A stretch of 64,000 bases of DNA from Cladocopium goreaui (lineage: Eukaryota > Sar > Dinophyceae > Suessiales > Symbiodiniaceae), in the NCBI GenBank assembly GCA_947184155.2, contig CAMXCT020001447.1, forward strand, positions 124,001-188,000. The letters run 5' to 3'. The first letter of the stretch is position 1. Each line of letters begins with the position of its first letter. Below the pieces are notes generated by a model. It worked only from the letters and a program-made list of their open reading frames with translations, had not been told where the DNA came from and did no database searches. Positions 10,396 through 20,440 of the stretch are shown here, in pieces. The position numbers were made by a program, and so were the translations under genes.

Positions 10396-10642
10396 CCGAA
10401 CATTGAAGACACAACCGTGCTCGCAGCATTTGCTTTTCCACCATCCTTCCTGACACGACCAACATGCTCAGTGAAAAGCAACTGCACCTCATCCGATACC
10501 GACGATCGATGGATAAATACAATTAGTTTGGTTTTCTGGACGCGAGTCCTCTCCAGTGATTGCCGGCAGACCTGCGATGCAAGACTTCGAAGGCAGCACC
10601 AGCTTTTCCAACGGCCTCTTTGCCATCACGACAGCAACTGAC

Positions 10643-10938
10643 GGGTCGTAATTTGACAGTGCACGGGTCGTAATTTCAACTGCGAGGGTCGTAATCTGTC
10701 ACAGACAAGGGAATCAGCCAGTCGTAATTTGCGAGCGCACGGGTCATAATTTTATGTATGAGGGTCGTAATGTGTCACAGACAAGGGGACTGGCGGGTCG
10801 TTGCTTTTGACAGTGCAAGGGTCGTACTTTCAAGTGCGAGCATCGTAATCTGCAGAGACAAGGGGATTGGGATCGTAATTTGACAATGCGAGAGTAATTT
10901 TCAAGTGTGAAGGTCATAATTCACAATCTGTCAAAGCC
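10643..10938. repeat. Higher-order tandem repeat of GGGTCGTAAT units
   Basis: Four units of about 76 bases begin near 10643, 10721, 10795 and 10871. Each has three sub-units headed by GGTCGTAAT-like words, the first ending GCAC/GCGA, the second TGCGA/TGTGA, and the third carrying CTGTCACAGACAAGGGG. Units are diverged. Confidence 0.75.
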
Positions 10939-11039
10939 ATTTTTTTCCGTCCAACGCCTTCATGGCTTCCGCCAGGTCGTTCAACATGTTTGAAAGCATG
11001 TTGCATTTGGTATTAATTGATTAATTAAGTCGCAAAGGT

Positions 11040-12019
11040 TGTGGAAATATGGTATCGCCTTATGCCGCTGAGTTCTGCACAGTTTTGGTCACAGTGATTT
11101 TCACCATCAATGGTGTCTATGGTGAGAAGTTACAACGGTTTTGCCTGCAATAGGCATTTTGGAAGCATTTGCTCATCAAGATGAAGCAAATGGGAAATTT
11201 CGTCATCAATGATTTGGTGATGACCAGGTTTGCCTGTTACAGGCGCTTTTGGGAAGTTTGACGAGATTCGCTCATCAGAGCGGAGCAAACGAAAACATTT
11301 CATCACCAATGGTTTGGTGACTTCAATGTTTTGCCACGTTTTCATGGAGATCCAAGCTGGAAGAATATTTTGTATAGGAGTTTGGACTTTGTGATTTTTG
11401 GCTGGAAAGGAGTTTTGATGACATGCGTCATCGCCTCTGAGTTTCGAGAACTTTACAATGGAGGTTGTGAAGATTCAGATGAATGTGGGTGATGTTTTAT
11501 CACCGTTTTGTATGCTGGAAGGACAAGTGATGCGAGTTTGGACATTTCAGCGATGAGACATTGGTTTTGCATGCATGGAAACAAGTTTTAAACCAATGAG
11601 TTTTTTTGAAACAAATCGAAAACAAACAACCTGTACAAACGAGTTTTCGATGTGTTTTTGCCGAGATAGCAGTTTTCAGTTAGCAGAAGCTGTGGCGAAC
11701 GTTTTGGTTTGGATGTCAGAGAACATCCACTCAGAGATGTGTGCGTGTGAACGCATTTTTCGTCTCAAAGGGAACAGAGCTCAACAGGAGCCAAGCTTGG
11801 TTCAAAGTAGGGCCACAACAGAAGCACCATAGAGAACAGCACAGACAGCTTGTTGTTTCCTTCGGTTCGCTGGAGCAAAAGTCGGAACGTGAGTGACGGA
11901 CTGTGTGTTTGAGTGGAAGGTTTTTTTTGAGTTTGTTAGTGGGTGTTTTCGCCCTTGCTGCCGACCCCAGGGTTTTTGCGTTGCGTCGCGTAGGTAACTT
12001 GGGTCTCTGGATTTTCACA
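11040..12019 (+). repeat. 5' LTR of the copia element
   Basis: Starts TGTGGAAAT and ends GATTTTCACA, giving short inverted termini. It contains two diverged sub-repeats (about 11141-11224 and 11228-11330), each with near-palindromic words around CTCATCA and GTCATCAATGATTTGGTGATGAC. Promoter and polyadenylation signals are expected here but cannot be pinpointed, since dinoflagellates lack a standard TATA box. Confidence 0.95.
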
Positions 12020-12031
12020 TGGTAGCGGAGC
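12020..12031 (+). other. Primer-binding site of the copia element
   Basis: TGGTAGCGGAGC begins at the base after the LTR. It fits priming by the 3' end of an initiator-Met-type tRNA (10 of 12 to TGGTATCAGAGC; TGGTAGC as in animal iMet). Confidence 0.75.
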
Positions 12032-12067
12032 TGTGTGCTCCTAGGCCTAGTCAGGTGAAGGTTTAGG

Positions 12068-15000
12068 ATGCAGCAAAACGGTCCAGGTATGCCCCAAGGG
12101 TTGCAAGCAGATGTAACTAGGGAGGCTAGAGGTATGGACCCAAGTTCACCAACACAAATGGAGCAAGGATACAACACAAGGTTGCCACCAAGTACGTCGT
12201 CACTTAGTTCCCCAGAGCGAAGCGAAGGCTCAGGTTTGCCAGGTTTAGGCGCGAGACAAGCTGCGCAAAACCTTAGCTCATGTCATGGACAGCAGCAACA
12301 ACAACAGCCACAACAACAGCAGCAAGCAATGCAACAAGGTCAGTGCCCACAAGCTGCAGCGCCGAGCTTAGTTGAGAGTCAGTTTCTTAGTTGTGCACCG
12401 GGCTTAGCACAATGGCCAAGCATGACAGCTGTTCCACCTAGTGTGACTGGACAATGTTCGCAAGGATCTCAGAATGGACCGCATGGATGTTGTGGTACGA
12501 TGGGAAATGCTGTAGGTTTTTGTCCACAAGGATGTTTTCAGAGACCAGGGTTCCCTCCAATGAGTGCGATTCCAGGACAAGGCTGTTTACCTTTTGGGAA
12601 TTCACCGCAGACCAGTTTGGGACCCCAGTTGAATCAACCACCGATAGGAAATATGTTTCCTGGAGTAGGATTGAAAGATGTTGTGAGTGCAGCTTCGAAC
12701 TTAGACAGTGCCCAGATCTTAGCGTTGACTCAGTGGTGCCAAGAGCAGGTGAGGCAAAGAGCACAAGCTGTGCCATCTAGGTTTGGTGAAGTGAACAGAG
12801 TGCCGTCAGAACCATTCATGCCAGACTTTCATGGGGCCGGTCTTCCGCTTCCGAGCGGCATGTGTGAAGGGTTGAGTCGAAGTGATGTGAGAATGGATGG
12901 ACACCAGACAGCGTCTCAGGACGTCTTTTCTAGGACGGAAAAGTGGCTTGGTGTTCCACCGCAACCGCAGTTCTCTACGTGGGTGAACCGAGAATCAGAG
13001 GTGTTGGGATTTTCCCAATACTATACGGATTTGGCCAGTTGGGCCTCACAGGCAAGTCTGGAATTTGGACAAGAAATACTTCAGGCAGGAAAGTGGCCGG
13101 TTTCGATTTCATGGTCCTCGATGACGATTGCAATGAGGTCAAGGTCGATGAGACTTTTAGCCATTCTGAAAAGCAGTTTTCAGGGTCACCCCAGAACGTC
13201 GAACCTCATACATGCCTACATGGAAGGTATTCAGGTGAGTTCAGGTTTGCCGGAAGTTTCCAGAGAGCAAGACTGTAACGGGTATGAACTTCTAAGACAG
13301 CTGGCACGGGAATACTCTTTGAGAAGTCGTGGAGAAGCTCTTGCATTTCGGACTTCGTTAGCAACCAAGACCTTTGTTGTGCCTTCCAATGAAACCTCTC
13401 CGTCCTCAATGGTCAGCGATACAATTCGCCGCATTGAGCTTGAGTGTGCCAAGTACCAGAGGTTGCTGAGCAGTTTGCCTTCGAGTGTGGATCCCGTTGG
13501 ACTACAGGTTTCGGATGCCGATATGCTGATGATGCTGGTAAGATCGCTTCCAGATTCAGCTCGCTCCTTCGCCCTACATCATGCCAGTGGTGAGAGTTAC
13601 CAGGCCTATCGGGAGGCTGCTCGGAGATTTGAACAACAACAGAGATTATTTTTGGACATTGGTCATGTGAAAGGTTTGAACCAGGTTGAGTTTGTTGGAC
13701 AAGATGGAGAAACTCAATGGTTTGACATGGCTAATGGGGATGACACATGGGAACATGGAATGAACGCAGTTCAAAATGGAAAATGCACCAAATGTGGCAG
13801 TAAGAAACATGAAACGAAAGACTGTAGCGTCGATCTAAGCAAGGTTCGGTGTTTCAGATGTTCGCAGTATGGCCATGTAGGAGTCAACTGCCCCAACAAA
13901 AGTGGATCCGGAGTTTCAAAAGGATCACCAAAAGGCAAAGGAAAGGAGAACACAGGAAAAGGAAAAGGAGTCTCCAAAGGAGATCAGTGGAAGAAAGGTA
14001 AGTCAAAAGGAAAAGGCAAGTCCACCAAAGGAAAGAAGGGTAAGCTCAATGAAACGTCAGAGGAGTGGGACCCGGAGGAGTCCTGGTGGTGGAATGAAAA
14101 TGACTGGTGGGGTGCAGATGGATGGCAGGAATCCGGAGTAGCCCAAGTTTGGGACGATAGCTATGACTGGAACCAATCAATGGGAAGTTGGACACAGTAT
14201 CGGGAGGATGAACCTCAAAACTTGGAAAATGCACCCACTGGAAACGGAAACGAACAGACAGTTGGAAGTTTGATTTTTGCACCGATGCTTCATGTGATGT
14301 CAGAAACAAACGCAAACGGTTGTCAGACATGTGTTGTTTGTGCGAGAGATGTTTTGGATAACAGTTTGTTTTGTTCAACATGTGCTGGTATTTCGTTTGA
14401 GGGTTTTGACAAATTCGACAACAGTGATATTTTTGAACAACAACCTGTTTTTGAAAATGGTTTGAACGACAGTGACAAGTTTCCAGGTCTTGAAGAGTCT
14501 TGGAAATTCCGTCCAGGACTGGTTGGGGATTTGTCGGGTGCTGAAGATGCCGCAGTTTCTTTGGTTTCTCCTGCGTGTGCCAGAGTTCAGGTTTTTAAGC
14601 CTGCAGTTTCCACCTTCTTGGACCTTCCTGCAAATGATACGTGCTCCCTGTCTCAACGTTTGTCAGTTTGGTCACCGCTTGTCGCTCCACTTTTGTCCCA
14701 CATGACCTATGAGGATGCTTCCTGGTGGTTGCTGGATAGTGGTGCCAGTGCGACTGTCCTTGCTGAGTCGTGCATGCGAGCGTTTGGGATTGATGAGCCG
14801 TTGGATGTGGGAATGCCTAATTTCAAAACTGCCAATGGTGGGGACGTTGGTATGCGTGGGATTGCCAGTCTGCAGGTGTCCATGCTTGTGTCTGAAAAAG
14901 GAAAACAAGGGTTGCCGCCAGTTTGGAAAAAGGCCAAGATGCATGTTTTGGTTGGTAGGATTCAGCACAACATACTGTCAACCATCCTTTTGTGTCAGTC

Positions 15001-18000
15001 CGGATGGTATTTTTCGCAAACACCAGACAGTTTTTCGTTGAAACACAAAGACGGTGCAACCATGATGGAAGTTTCATACTTTTGTGGTTGTCCCTGGGTA
15101 CGTTTGCATCCATGGAAAAGTTTGGACGAGGACTGGATGAACCACAAGTTTGCTCTTTCTGGTTTAGCTGAGGGTTCACAACAATCGGAATCATGTTTGT
15201 GTCCTGTTTCAAAATCAGAACAAGTCGATCTAGCCACACATAGACGACAGGGTCATACTCCCCATCACCCAGCCTGCAGTGAGTGCGCCAGAGGGCATTC
15301 AACTTTTCAGCACCGCCGAAGAACAGCCAAAGGTTTGTCGACTGAGTTTCAGGCGGATTTCTGTTGGCTCAAAAAGGAAGGGGAAGTTCTGGACCACATG
15401 GAGAACCAGGAGAACCTTAAGATTTTGGTTGTTGTGGAATTGGCCACAAACAATGTGGGCTACATCGTCATTGGGGAAGACAAGAATGCAATTTACTCTC
15501 AGATCAACCAGTACTTGCAGCAATGTGGAATTTCATCAACAAGCACGTCAGTTTTGATACACACGGATGCAGAGAAAGCTGTTGGAGAACTCTTCACAAA
15601 ATCAGGATCTCAGTTTTCTTTCGCGGTCCGCCGCTCCAATCCGCAGCAACACCAGTCGACAGGAGGTGCTGAGAGATGTGTCAGAAGGTTGAAAGAGAGT
15701 CTTTCAATCCTGAGAGCAGACATGTCGAAGTGTGGAGTTGACATTAAGTTTGCACATGAGCCGGTTCAGACCGCCCTCACATACCTGTCGCTGTGTCATA
15801 ACCATTTCAGTAAGACACCAGGTACCGACCTTAGTCCTCTTGAGAATGCATGTGGTAGGAGACTGTCCAAACCAACATCTTCGTTGTTTTGTACAACTGT
15901 CATGGCTGAGTTACCAGATTCAGTGAAACAGAGAGTTCCAAACGAAACGAGACTGATTGAAGCAGCCTTTTTACATTGTGGGACCTCTCATGGACCAGTT
16001 GTGCAAGGGAAGGTACGTTTGGATGGAGTTCTCACCTTGGTTCGGTTTACAGCTAGGAATGTACGAGTGGTAGAACCTTTGAAATGGGATTTGGAGTTGT
16101 GCAGTGAGTTTTTGTATCAGACTGGAGAATCCCCCGAACGAAAACGGATTGTAGCAGCTGAGTCTGGACCTCAGGATGAAATAAAACCACCTGAAGATGG
16201 GGACGAACAGGTTTTAGAAAGAGAACCAATGGGATCATCTTCAAGGCAACAGGTTTCATCAGGTCCTGTAGGAGTTGCACCGAAATCCAGTTTAAGTGGG
16301 GGTACAGGGAAACAAGTTGAGTCACCAGATTCACAAAAGGGTCAACGTGTTTCATTTGCGGAGAGTTCCAGGGTTTTTCAGAAAACAAGACGTTGTCCTG
16401 CTTGTGAAAGTGGGATGGATGCACCTGGCAGCCGTCACAACGCTGAGTGCAAACGTCGTCGGAAGGCTTTTGAAGCACAGAATAGCCCAGAGTCAGTCTC
16501 TTCACCTGGTGCCTCAACGGAAGTGCATTCGCCGTCCACACCAGAGAGATTTGTAGATGCACCTGTTGATGGTGGTACTCCAACTCAAGGACAGGAATTG
16601 GACACTAGGGTTGATGTAGATGGTGATACAAACATGCCCGAAGTCGGACTTGGAAGCCCCACTCCGGTGGGCGACATGGATTCGTCAAGTGTTGGGGATG
16701 ATCGGAAACGCACTGCAGATGTTGATGTTTCAGATTTGGAAAAGCAAATTCGGGAAGATCCGATGATGGATAGTTTGTTTGTTCATCAGGAACCAGAATG
16801 GTGTTGTTCGATGTCATGTCAGCCTTTGCAACATCTAGGAGAAACAGATGAAAATGGGTTTCAATGGATTACTTCACCCGAATTATTTTCCAGTGATGAA
16901 ACAGTTTCTGCAATTCAGTTTCGACCTGACACTAGGCATGAAAGTGTTACTGTGAGACTTGGTGGTGGTAAGGTGAGAGTTTGGAAACCAGACACCATCA
17001 TCGACGATCAAACGTTGGAGTCCTTGGACACCAATTTGGGTTTTGAAGGAATGCAGGAAGAAGTCAACAATTTAGAGGCTTGTCAGACTGGAGACCTGCT
17101 GAGCGAAGCAGAAGCTAAGGCAGTTCAGAAGGTCAACAAGTCGGCCAGGGTCATTGGAGCTCGTTGGGTTTGTGCGTTTAAATCAGCAATCAGAGTCAGA
17201 TGTCGCATTGTCGCCAAAGACCTAGCTCGTGGAACCAGTGCTAGAAAGATGGGGTATTCAAGCCCTACACCATCTTGTGAGTCTTTGCACCTGATGTTGA
17301 TTCTATGTGCCAGGCTGAATCTTTTCTTGAGATCGTTGGACATCTCTCATGCCTTTATGCACAGTCCTCTCGAGGATCAGATCGTTCTGCTACGATTGCC
17401 GCTTTCAGTGAGTCTGTGTGACGGCTCAGTTGCCTTTTTGAAGTTGAAGAGAGCCCTGAACGGGCTGAGAGACGCCTCCTTAGCTTGGCTTCGTCTTCTT
17501 GCAGGAACAATTCAAGGACAAGGGTTATGGAGTGACACTTTGGAACCATGTTTTTACCAAGGAAAAGTTTTGGACTCAAAGGGGAATGAACTGGGAATTG
17601 CCATGTTGTTAGTGTACGTAGATGACATTCTGTTGGCAACGTCTTGTGAAAGAACAGAATCTGTCATTTGCGATGCAATTTCAAAGGTTGTTCCAACGAA
17701 AACGACAGGCAGAATCTTACCTTCACACCTGGGAGGTGGTCAACTCAGTTTCATTGGTAGGACACTGTTCAGAAACCCGGAAGAGTCAGCTATTCACATT
17801 TTGGTAAATCCGTCTTACTTGGATTCAACTTTCAAGGAGTTTGGTATTTCAAAGGGTTCAGATGCAGCACCCAACATTGCTGAACACTTGGAGAAAACAG
17901 TTTCAGACAAAGAGGCAATGAAGCCCCTTTCAACTGAAGGATACCAACGTTTTCGCAGAGCTGTAGGGAAAATCATGTGGATGTGCCAGTCACGTCATGA

Positions 18001-19369
18001 TCTCAAGCTTTACATGTCACTGTTAGGAACCCAACAGCAGTCACCATGTCAGGGAACGGAAGCAGCACTTCGAGGTCTTTTGAGATTCTTGAAAAACGAC
18101 ATGAATGTTACGTTGCGGCTTCCATCAGAGAGTTCGGATGCTTTGACTGCCGAAGGTTACTCACCTAGCAGCTTGATGGTGCACAGCTTCAGTGACGCAT
18201 CGCATGGACCTTGGAGGTTCAACTCAAGGCGGGGTGTCACAGGCGGGGTTGTGACATTTCAGAACGGTGTGGTTCGGACCTTAGCCAGACAACAGCAAAG
18301 TACGGCCCTTAGCAGCTGTGAGTCAGAATTGTACGCGTTACAGTTAGTCAGCCAAGAGAGTGTAGCACTGTCCAGACTCATTCAAAGGGTTGTATCTGGT
18401 TTGGGATGGCAACACGAAGGTGAGATTGTTCCAATTGTCATGGAAAGCGACAGCAGCTCAGCAATCCAGTTGGTTCAGGGAATAGATTTACCAAAACGGT
18501 CCAGACACATAGAGATTCGGTTGGAATGGTTGAGAGACAAACTGAAGAGTGAAGAAATTACTCTGATTCATAAACAAGGGGTTGAGAATGTTGCAGACCT
18601 TTTCACAAAATGTTTGCCTTCAAAGGACTTTTATCGACACCGCAGTACCCTTGGAATTGACAGAGTTGGTTTTCCTGTGCAAGATTTGGCAGAGTTGTTT
18701 GTTGAGGCCATGCCCAAAAGAACTGCATACTATGCATTCCTTGAAGTCTGTTGCGACAAGGATTCAGCTTTGAAAAGGGCATGTTCCACCTCGGGTTTTA
18801 GGTATTTGGGAGTTTCATCAAACATGGAGATGCTTGGGGTTCAACGAAGAGTTCGGGATTTTGTAGAACAACAGAAAACGGAAGGTTTGTTGGTTCATGT
18901 ACATGTTTCCACACCATGTGCAACTGGGTCCCCTCTTCGGAATTTCCATGCAGGAGTTGGTGAGACTGAGACATGGAAGATAGTCATGTCGTCCGCTTCG
19001 TTTTACCTTAGCCTGGGTGACCAAGCGTCATTCGAACTGCCGAAGCACAACCAGATTTGGGACCGTGAACTTACTCACAAGACTCTTGAAAGGAGTGGTT
19101 TGATTTTCTCAGGAACAGTACGACTGTGCAAAACTGGTTTGATCGGAAAGAGCTGTCTACCAATTGGCAAGCAGCTACGTTTCGTTTCAACGTCCGGAGC
19201 TTTTGTGACGAGCTTAGAAAGGAGATTTGGTCAGTGCGACTGTCCGGAACATGCAGCGTTGAACGAAGTCCATTTTGGGAAAACAGCTTTATACAGTCCA
19301 GTTTTAGCCAGGGGAATTTTGAATGCCATGAAAGAAGGGTTCAAAGAATCGGGGAAAATCAAACGATAA
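12068..19369 (+). CDS. Copia gag-pol polyprotein with extra C-terminal methyltransferase-like domain
   Basis: A single 2433-residue frame. A Gln/Pro-rich N-terminus and gag-like region are followed by two zinc knuckles of CX2CX4HX4C form (573-586, 595-608), a Lys/Gly-rich stretch, an aspartic protease motif DSGA (D890), and an integrase with an HX4H...CX2C zinc motif (1058-1073) and catalytic D1097, D1167, E1202. Reverse transcriptase has D1758 in LDISHAF and YVDD at 1850-1853. RNase H has D2043, E2085/2087 and D2128, ending near NVADLFTKCLP. About 210 residues then follow that a standard copia protein lacks: FLEVCCDKDSAL (from 2225), GFRYLGVSSNMEM and HVSTPCATGSPL (PC at 2283-2284). The frame is much longer than the roughly 1300-1500 residues usual for copia. 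The ATG is 48 bases after the LTR with no leader ORF. Confidence 0.95.
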   Translation: MQQNGPGMPQGLQADVTREARGMDPSSPTQMEQGYNTRLPPSTSSLSSPERSEGSGLPGLGARQAAQNLSSCHGQQQQQQPQQQQQAMQQGQCPQAAAPSLVESQFLSCAPGLAQWPSMTAVPPSVTGQCSQGSQNGPHGCCGTMGNAVGFCPQGCFQRPGFPPMSAIPGQGCLPFGNSPQTSLGPQLNQPPIGNMFPGVGLKDVVSAASNLDSAQILALTQWCQEQVRQRAQAVPSRFGEVNRVPSEPFMPDFHGAGLPLPSGMCEGLSRSDVRMDGHQTASQDVFSRTEKWLGVPPQPQFSTWVNRESEVLGFSQYYTDLASWASQASLEFGQEILQAGKWPVSISWSSMTIAMRSRSMRLLAILKSSFQGHPRTSNLIHAYMEGIQVSSGLPEVSREQDCNGYELLRQLAREYSLRSRGEALAFRTSLATKTFVVPSNETSPSSMVSDTIRRIELECAKYQRLLSSLPSSVDPVGLQVSDADMLMMLVRSLPDSARSFALHHASGESYQAYREAARRFEQQQRLFLDIGHVKGLNQVEFVGQDGETQWFDMANGDDTWEHGMNAVQNGKCTKCGSKKHETKDCSVDLSKVRCFRCSQYGHVGVNCPNKSGSGVSKGSPKGKGKENTGKGKGVSKGDQWKKGKSKGKGKSTKGKKGKLNETSEEWDPEESWWWNENDWWGADGWQESGVAQVWDDSYDWNQSMGSWTQYREDEPQNLENAPTGNGNEQTVGSLIFAPMLHVMSETNANGCQTCVVCARDVLDNSLFCSTCAGISFEGFDKFDNSDIFEQQPVFENGLNDSDKFPGLEESWKFRPGLVGDLSGAEDAAVSLVSPACARVQVFKPAVSTFLDLPANDTCSLSQRLSVWSPLVAPLLSHMTYEDASWWLLDSGASATVLAESCMRAFGIDEPLDVGMPNFKTANGGDVGMRGIASLQVSMLVSEKGKQGLPPVWKKAKMHVLVGRIQHNILSTILLCQSGWYFSQTPDSFSLKHKDGATMMEVSYFCGCPWVRLHPWKSLDEDWMNHKFALSGLAEGSQQSESCLCPVSKSEQVDLATHRRQGHTPHHPACSECARGHSTFQHRRRTAKGLSTEFQADFCWLKKEGEVLDHMENQENLKILVVVELATNNVGYIVIGEDKNAIYSQINQYLQQCGISSTSTSVLIHTDAEKAVGELFTKSGSQFSFAVRRSNPQQHQSTGGAERCVRRLKESLSILRADMSKCGVDIKFAHEPVQTALTYLSLCHNHFSKTPGTDLSPLENACGRRLSKPTSSLFCTTVMAELPDSVKQRVPNETRLIEAAFLHCGTSHGPVVQGKVRLDGVLTLVRFTARNVRVVEPLKWDLELCSEFLYQTGESPERKRIVAAESGPQDEIKPPEDGDEQVLEREPMGSSSRQQVSSGPVGVAPKSSLSGGTGKQVESPDSQKGQRVSFAESSRVFQKTRRCPACESGMDAPGSRHNAECKRRRKAFEAQNSPESVSSPGASTEVHSPSTPERFVDAPVDGGTPTQGQELDTRVDVDGDTNMPEVGLGSPTPVGDMDSSSVGDDRKRTADVDVSDLEKQIREDPMMDSLFVHQEPEWCCSMSCQPLQHLGETDENGFQWITSPELFSSDETVSAIQFRPDTRHESVTVRLGGGKVRVWKPDTIIDDQTLESLDTNLGFEGMQEEVNNLEACQTGDLLSEAEAKAVQKVNKSARVIGARWVCAFKSAIRVRCRIVAKDLARGTSARKMGYSSPTPSCESLHLMLILCARLNLFLRSLDISHAFMHSPLEDQIVLLRLPLSVSLCDGSVAFLKLKRALNGLRDASLAWLRLLAGTIQGQGLWSDTLEPCFYQGKVLDSKGNELGIAMLLVYVDDILLATSCERTESVICDAISKVVPTKTTGRILPSHLGGGQLSFIGRTLFRNPEESAIHILVNPSYLDSTFKEFGISKGSDAAPNIAEHLEKTVSDKEAMKPLSTEGYQRFRRAVGKIMWMCQSRHDLKLYMSLLGTQQQSPCQGTEAALRGLLRFLKNDMNVTLRLPSESSDALTAEGYSPSSLMVHSFSDASHGPWRFNSRRGVTGGVVTFQNGVVRTLARQQQSTALSSCESELYALQLVSQESVALSRLIQRVVSGLGWQHEGEIVPIVMESDSSSAIQLVQGIDLPKRSRHIEIRLEWLRDKLKSEEITLIHKQGVENVADLFTKCLPSKDFYRHRSTLGIDRVGFPVQDLAELFVEAMPKRTAYYAFLEVCCDKDSALKRACSTSGFRYLGVSSNMEMLGVQRRVRDFVEQQKTEGLLVHVHVSTPCATGSPLRNFHAGVGETETWKIVMSSASFYLSLGDQASFELPKHNQIWDRELTHKTLERSGLIFSGTVRLCKTGLIGKSCLPIGKQLRFVSTSGAFVTSLERRFGQCDCPEHAALNEVHFGKTALYSPVLARGILNAMKEGFKESGKIKR

Positions 19370-19698
19370 ACGTTTTTTTTGTGGAAACCATGTCAGTTTG
19401 TGGATGTTTGCAGATGTTTGGAATGGAAAAGAACCAAGAGTTTCACATTTTTTTTTTCGTCATGACCTTAGTGTATGGCCGCGACCTTATATGGAGCTCT
19501 AGCAAAGCACAGAGCACAGTCAAACAAAAGACAGTTTCACAGTTGCAGTCATGTCCACTCTCATGCGAAGCATTTGACATGTGGCGGATTGTTTTTTTTG
19601 CCGGAAGCTTGGACGCTGAAGTCTGTTACTTAGGGTCTGACTTGCGCTCCTAGCAACAACAGCAGAGACTTTTTACCCTCGTCTTAAGTGCTGAAGCC
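19370..19698 (+). other. Gap between pol and the accessory ORF
   Basis: No further conserved domain seen. An overlapping frame here is a shadow of the pol end. This stretch could hold the leader for expression of the downstream ORF. Confidence 0.4.
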
Positions 19699-20184
19699 AT
19701 GGCCGAGTCATGGAGCATCGAAGATGAGAAGCAACTGCAGGCCTTGATGGCCAAGAAGGTGGTTGTTCAGAATGGTGCCAAAGGGGGCGCGATGAATGAT
19801 GGTTCAAAGCGCCGCTATGTGGATGAAGAGTCAGTGGGATCCATGGACAACCCATGGATTGAAGTCACTGAGAAGAGCCACCTCAGGGTGGACTATACCA
19901 GTGTGGAGCTGGACATGCCGCCAGGCATCAACAGCCTGGAACAATGGGGTCGCACGGTGATTTCCTTTGGCAAGTACGCCGAAGCCAATGTCACCTACAA
20001 TGAGGTGCTGACGGACCCACAGTATGCAGGATATCGGAAGTGGTGCAAGAGCCACCTGACAACCCATACTGCTGGCAAGGTCGCCCTGGACTTTGTCAAG
20101 TATCGGGATGCCTATGAAAAGAAGTCCAACAAGGACTCGGGACTTTTGATTCCTGGAACGGAGGTGGAACGTCGCTTCAAGTGA
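19699..20184 (+). CDS. Accessory ORF of the copia element, FGKY...DPxY..W domain protein
   Basis: A 161-codon frame starting at an ATG and ending TGA lies inside the element, between pol and the 3' LTR, on the same strand. Residues 1-60 are charged and probably disordered. Residues 74-116 hold PPGINSLEQWG, then ISFGKY (88-93), DPQY (106-109) and a Trp at 115. The FGKY, DPxY and W spacing resembles the small FGKYKG..DPxYLxW module at the C-terminus of ExoX-type exonucleases and some nucleic-acid enzymes. That resemblance is by pattern only. No catalytic residues of a nuclease are evident, so a binding or chaperone role is as likely. Standard copia elements have no gene here. Its expression would need reinitiation, splicing or a subgenomic RNA. 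Confidence 0.75.
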   Translation: MAESWSIEDEKQLQALMAKKVVVQNGAKGGAMNDGSKRRYVDEESVGSMDNPWIEVTEKSHLRVDYTSVELDMPPGINSLEQWGRTVISFGKYAEANVTYNEVLTDPQYAGYRKWCKSHLTTHTAGKVALDFVKYRDAYEKKSNKDSGLLIPGTEVERRFK

Positions 20185-20431
20185 GTGATCTATGGGGATC
20201 TATACACTATGAGCTCTGGATTGGCTTTCAATGGAATGACAGCTGGTTGGGAGCAAGTACAATAGCCTTACAATAAGGCGGGCAAAGAGCATGGAGGATC
20301 AGTTTGATCCGTGGCAGCTACAAGATCGTTACGATCTATGGTTCCTGGAATTCAGATGAATTTGTTTGAGACTGGAATGGAAGATCACCACAATGTCGCT
20401 GATCTATTTCACCTGGTTTCGAACTCACGGC

Positions 20432-20440
20432 AAGTGGGGG
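20432..20440 (+). other. Polypurine-tract candidate
   Basis: AAGTGGGGG directly abuts the TGTGG start of the 3' LTR. It is short and interrupted by one T, but in the correct place to prime plus-strand DNA synthesis. Confidence 0.55.

Noticed and set aside
11575..11832. 85-codon frame inside the LTR, repeated in the other LTR
   Set aside because: It is duplicated only because the LTR is, and shows no domain. Its change between LTRs gives no sign of coding constraint.
19126..19653. 175-codon frame overlapping the end of pol
   Set aside because: It overlaps the conserved tail of the polyprotein in another frame and has no recognisable motif.
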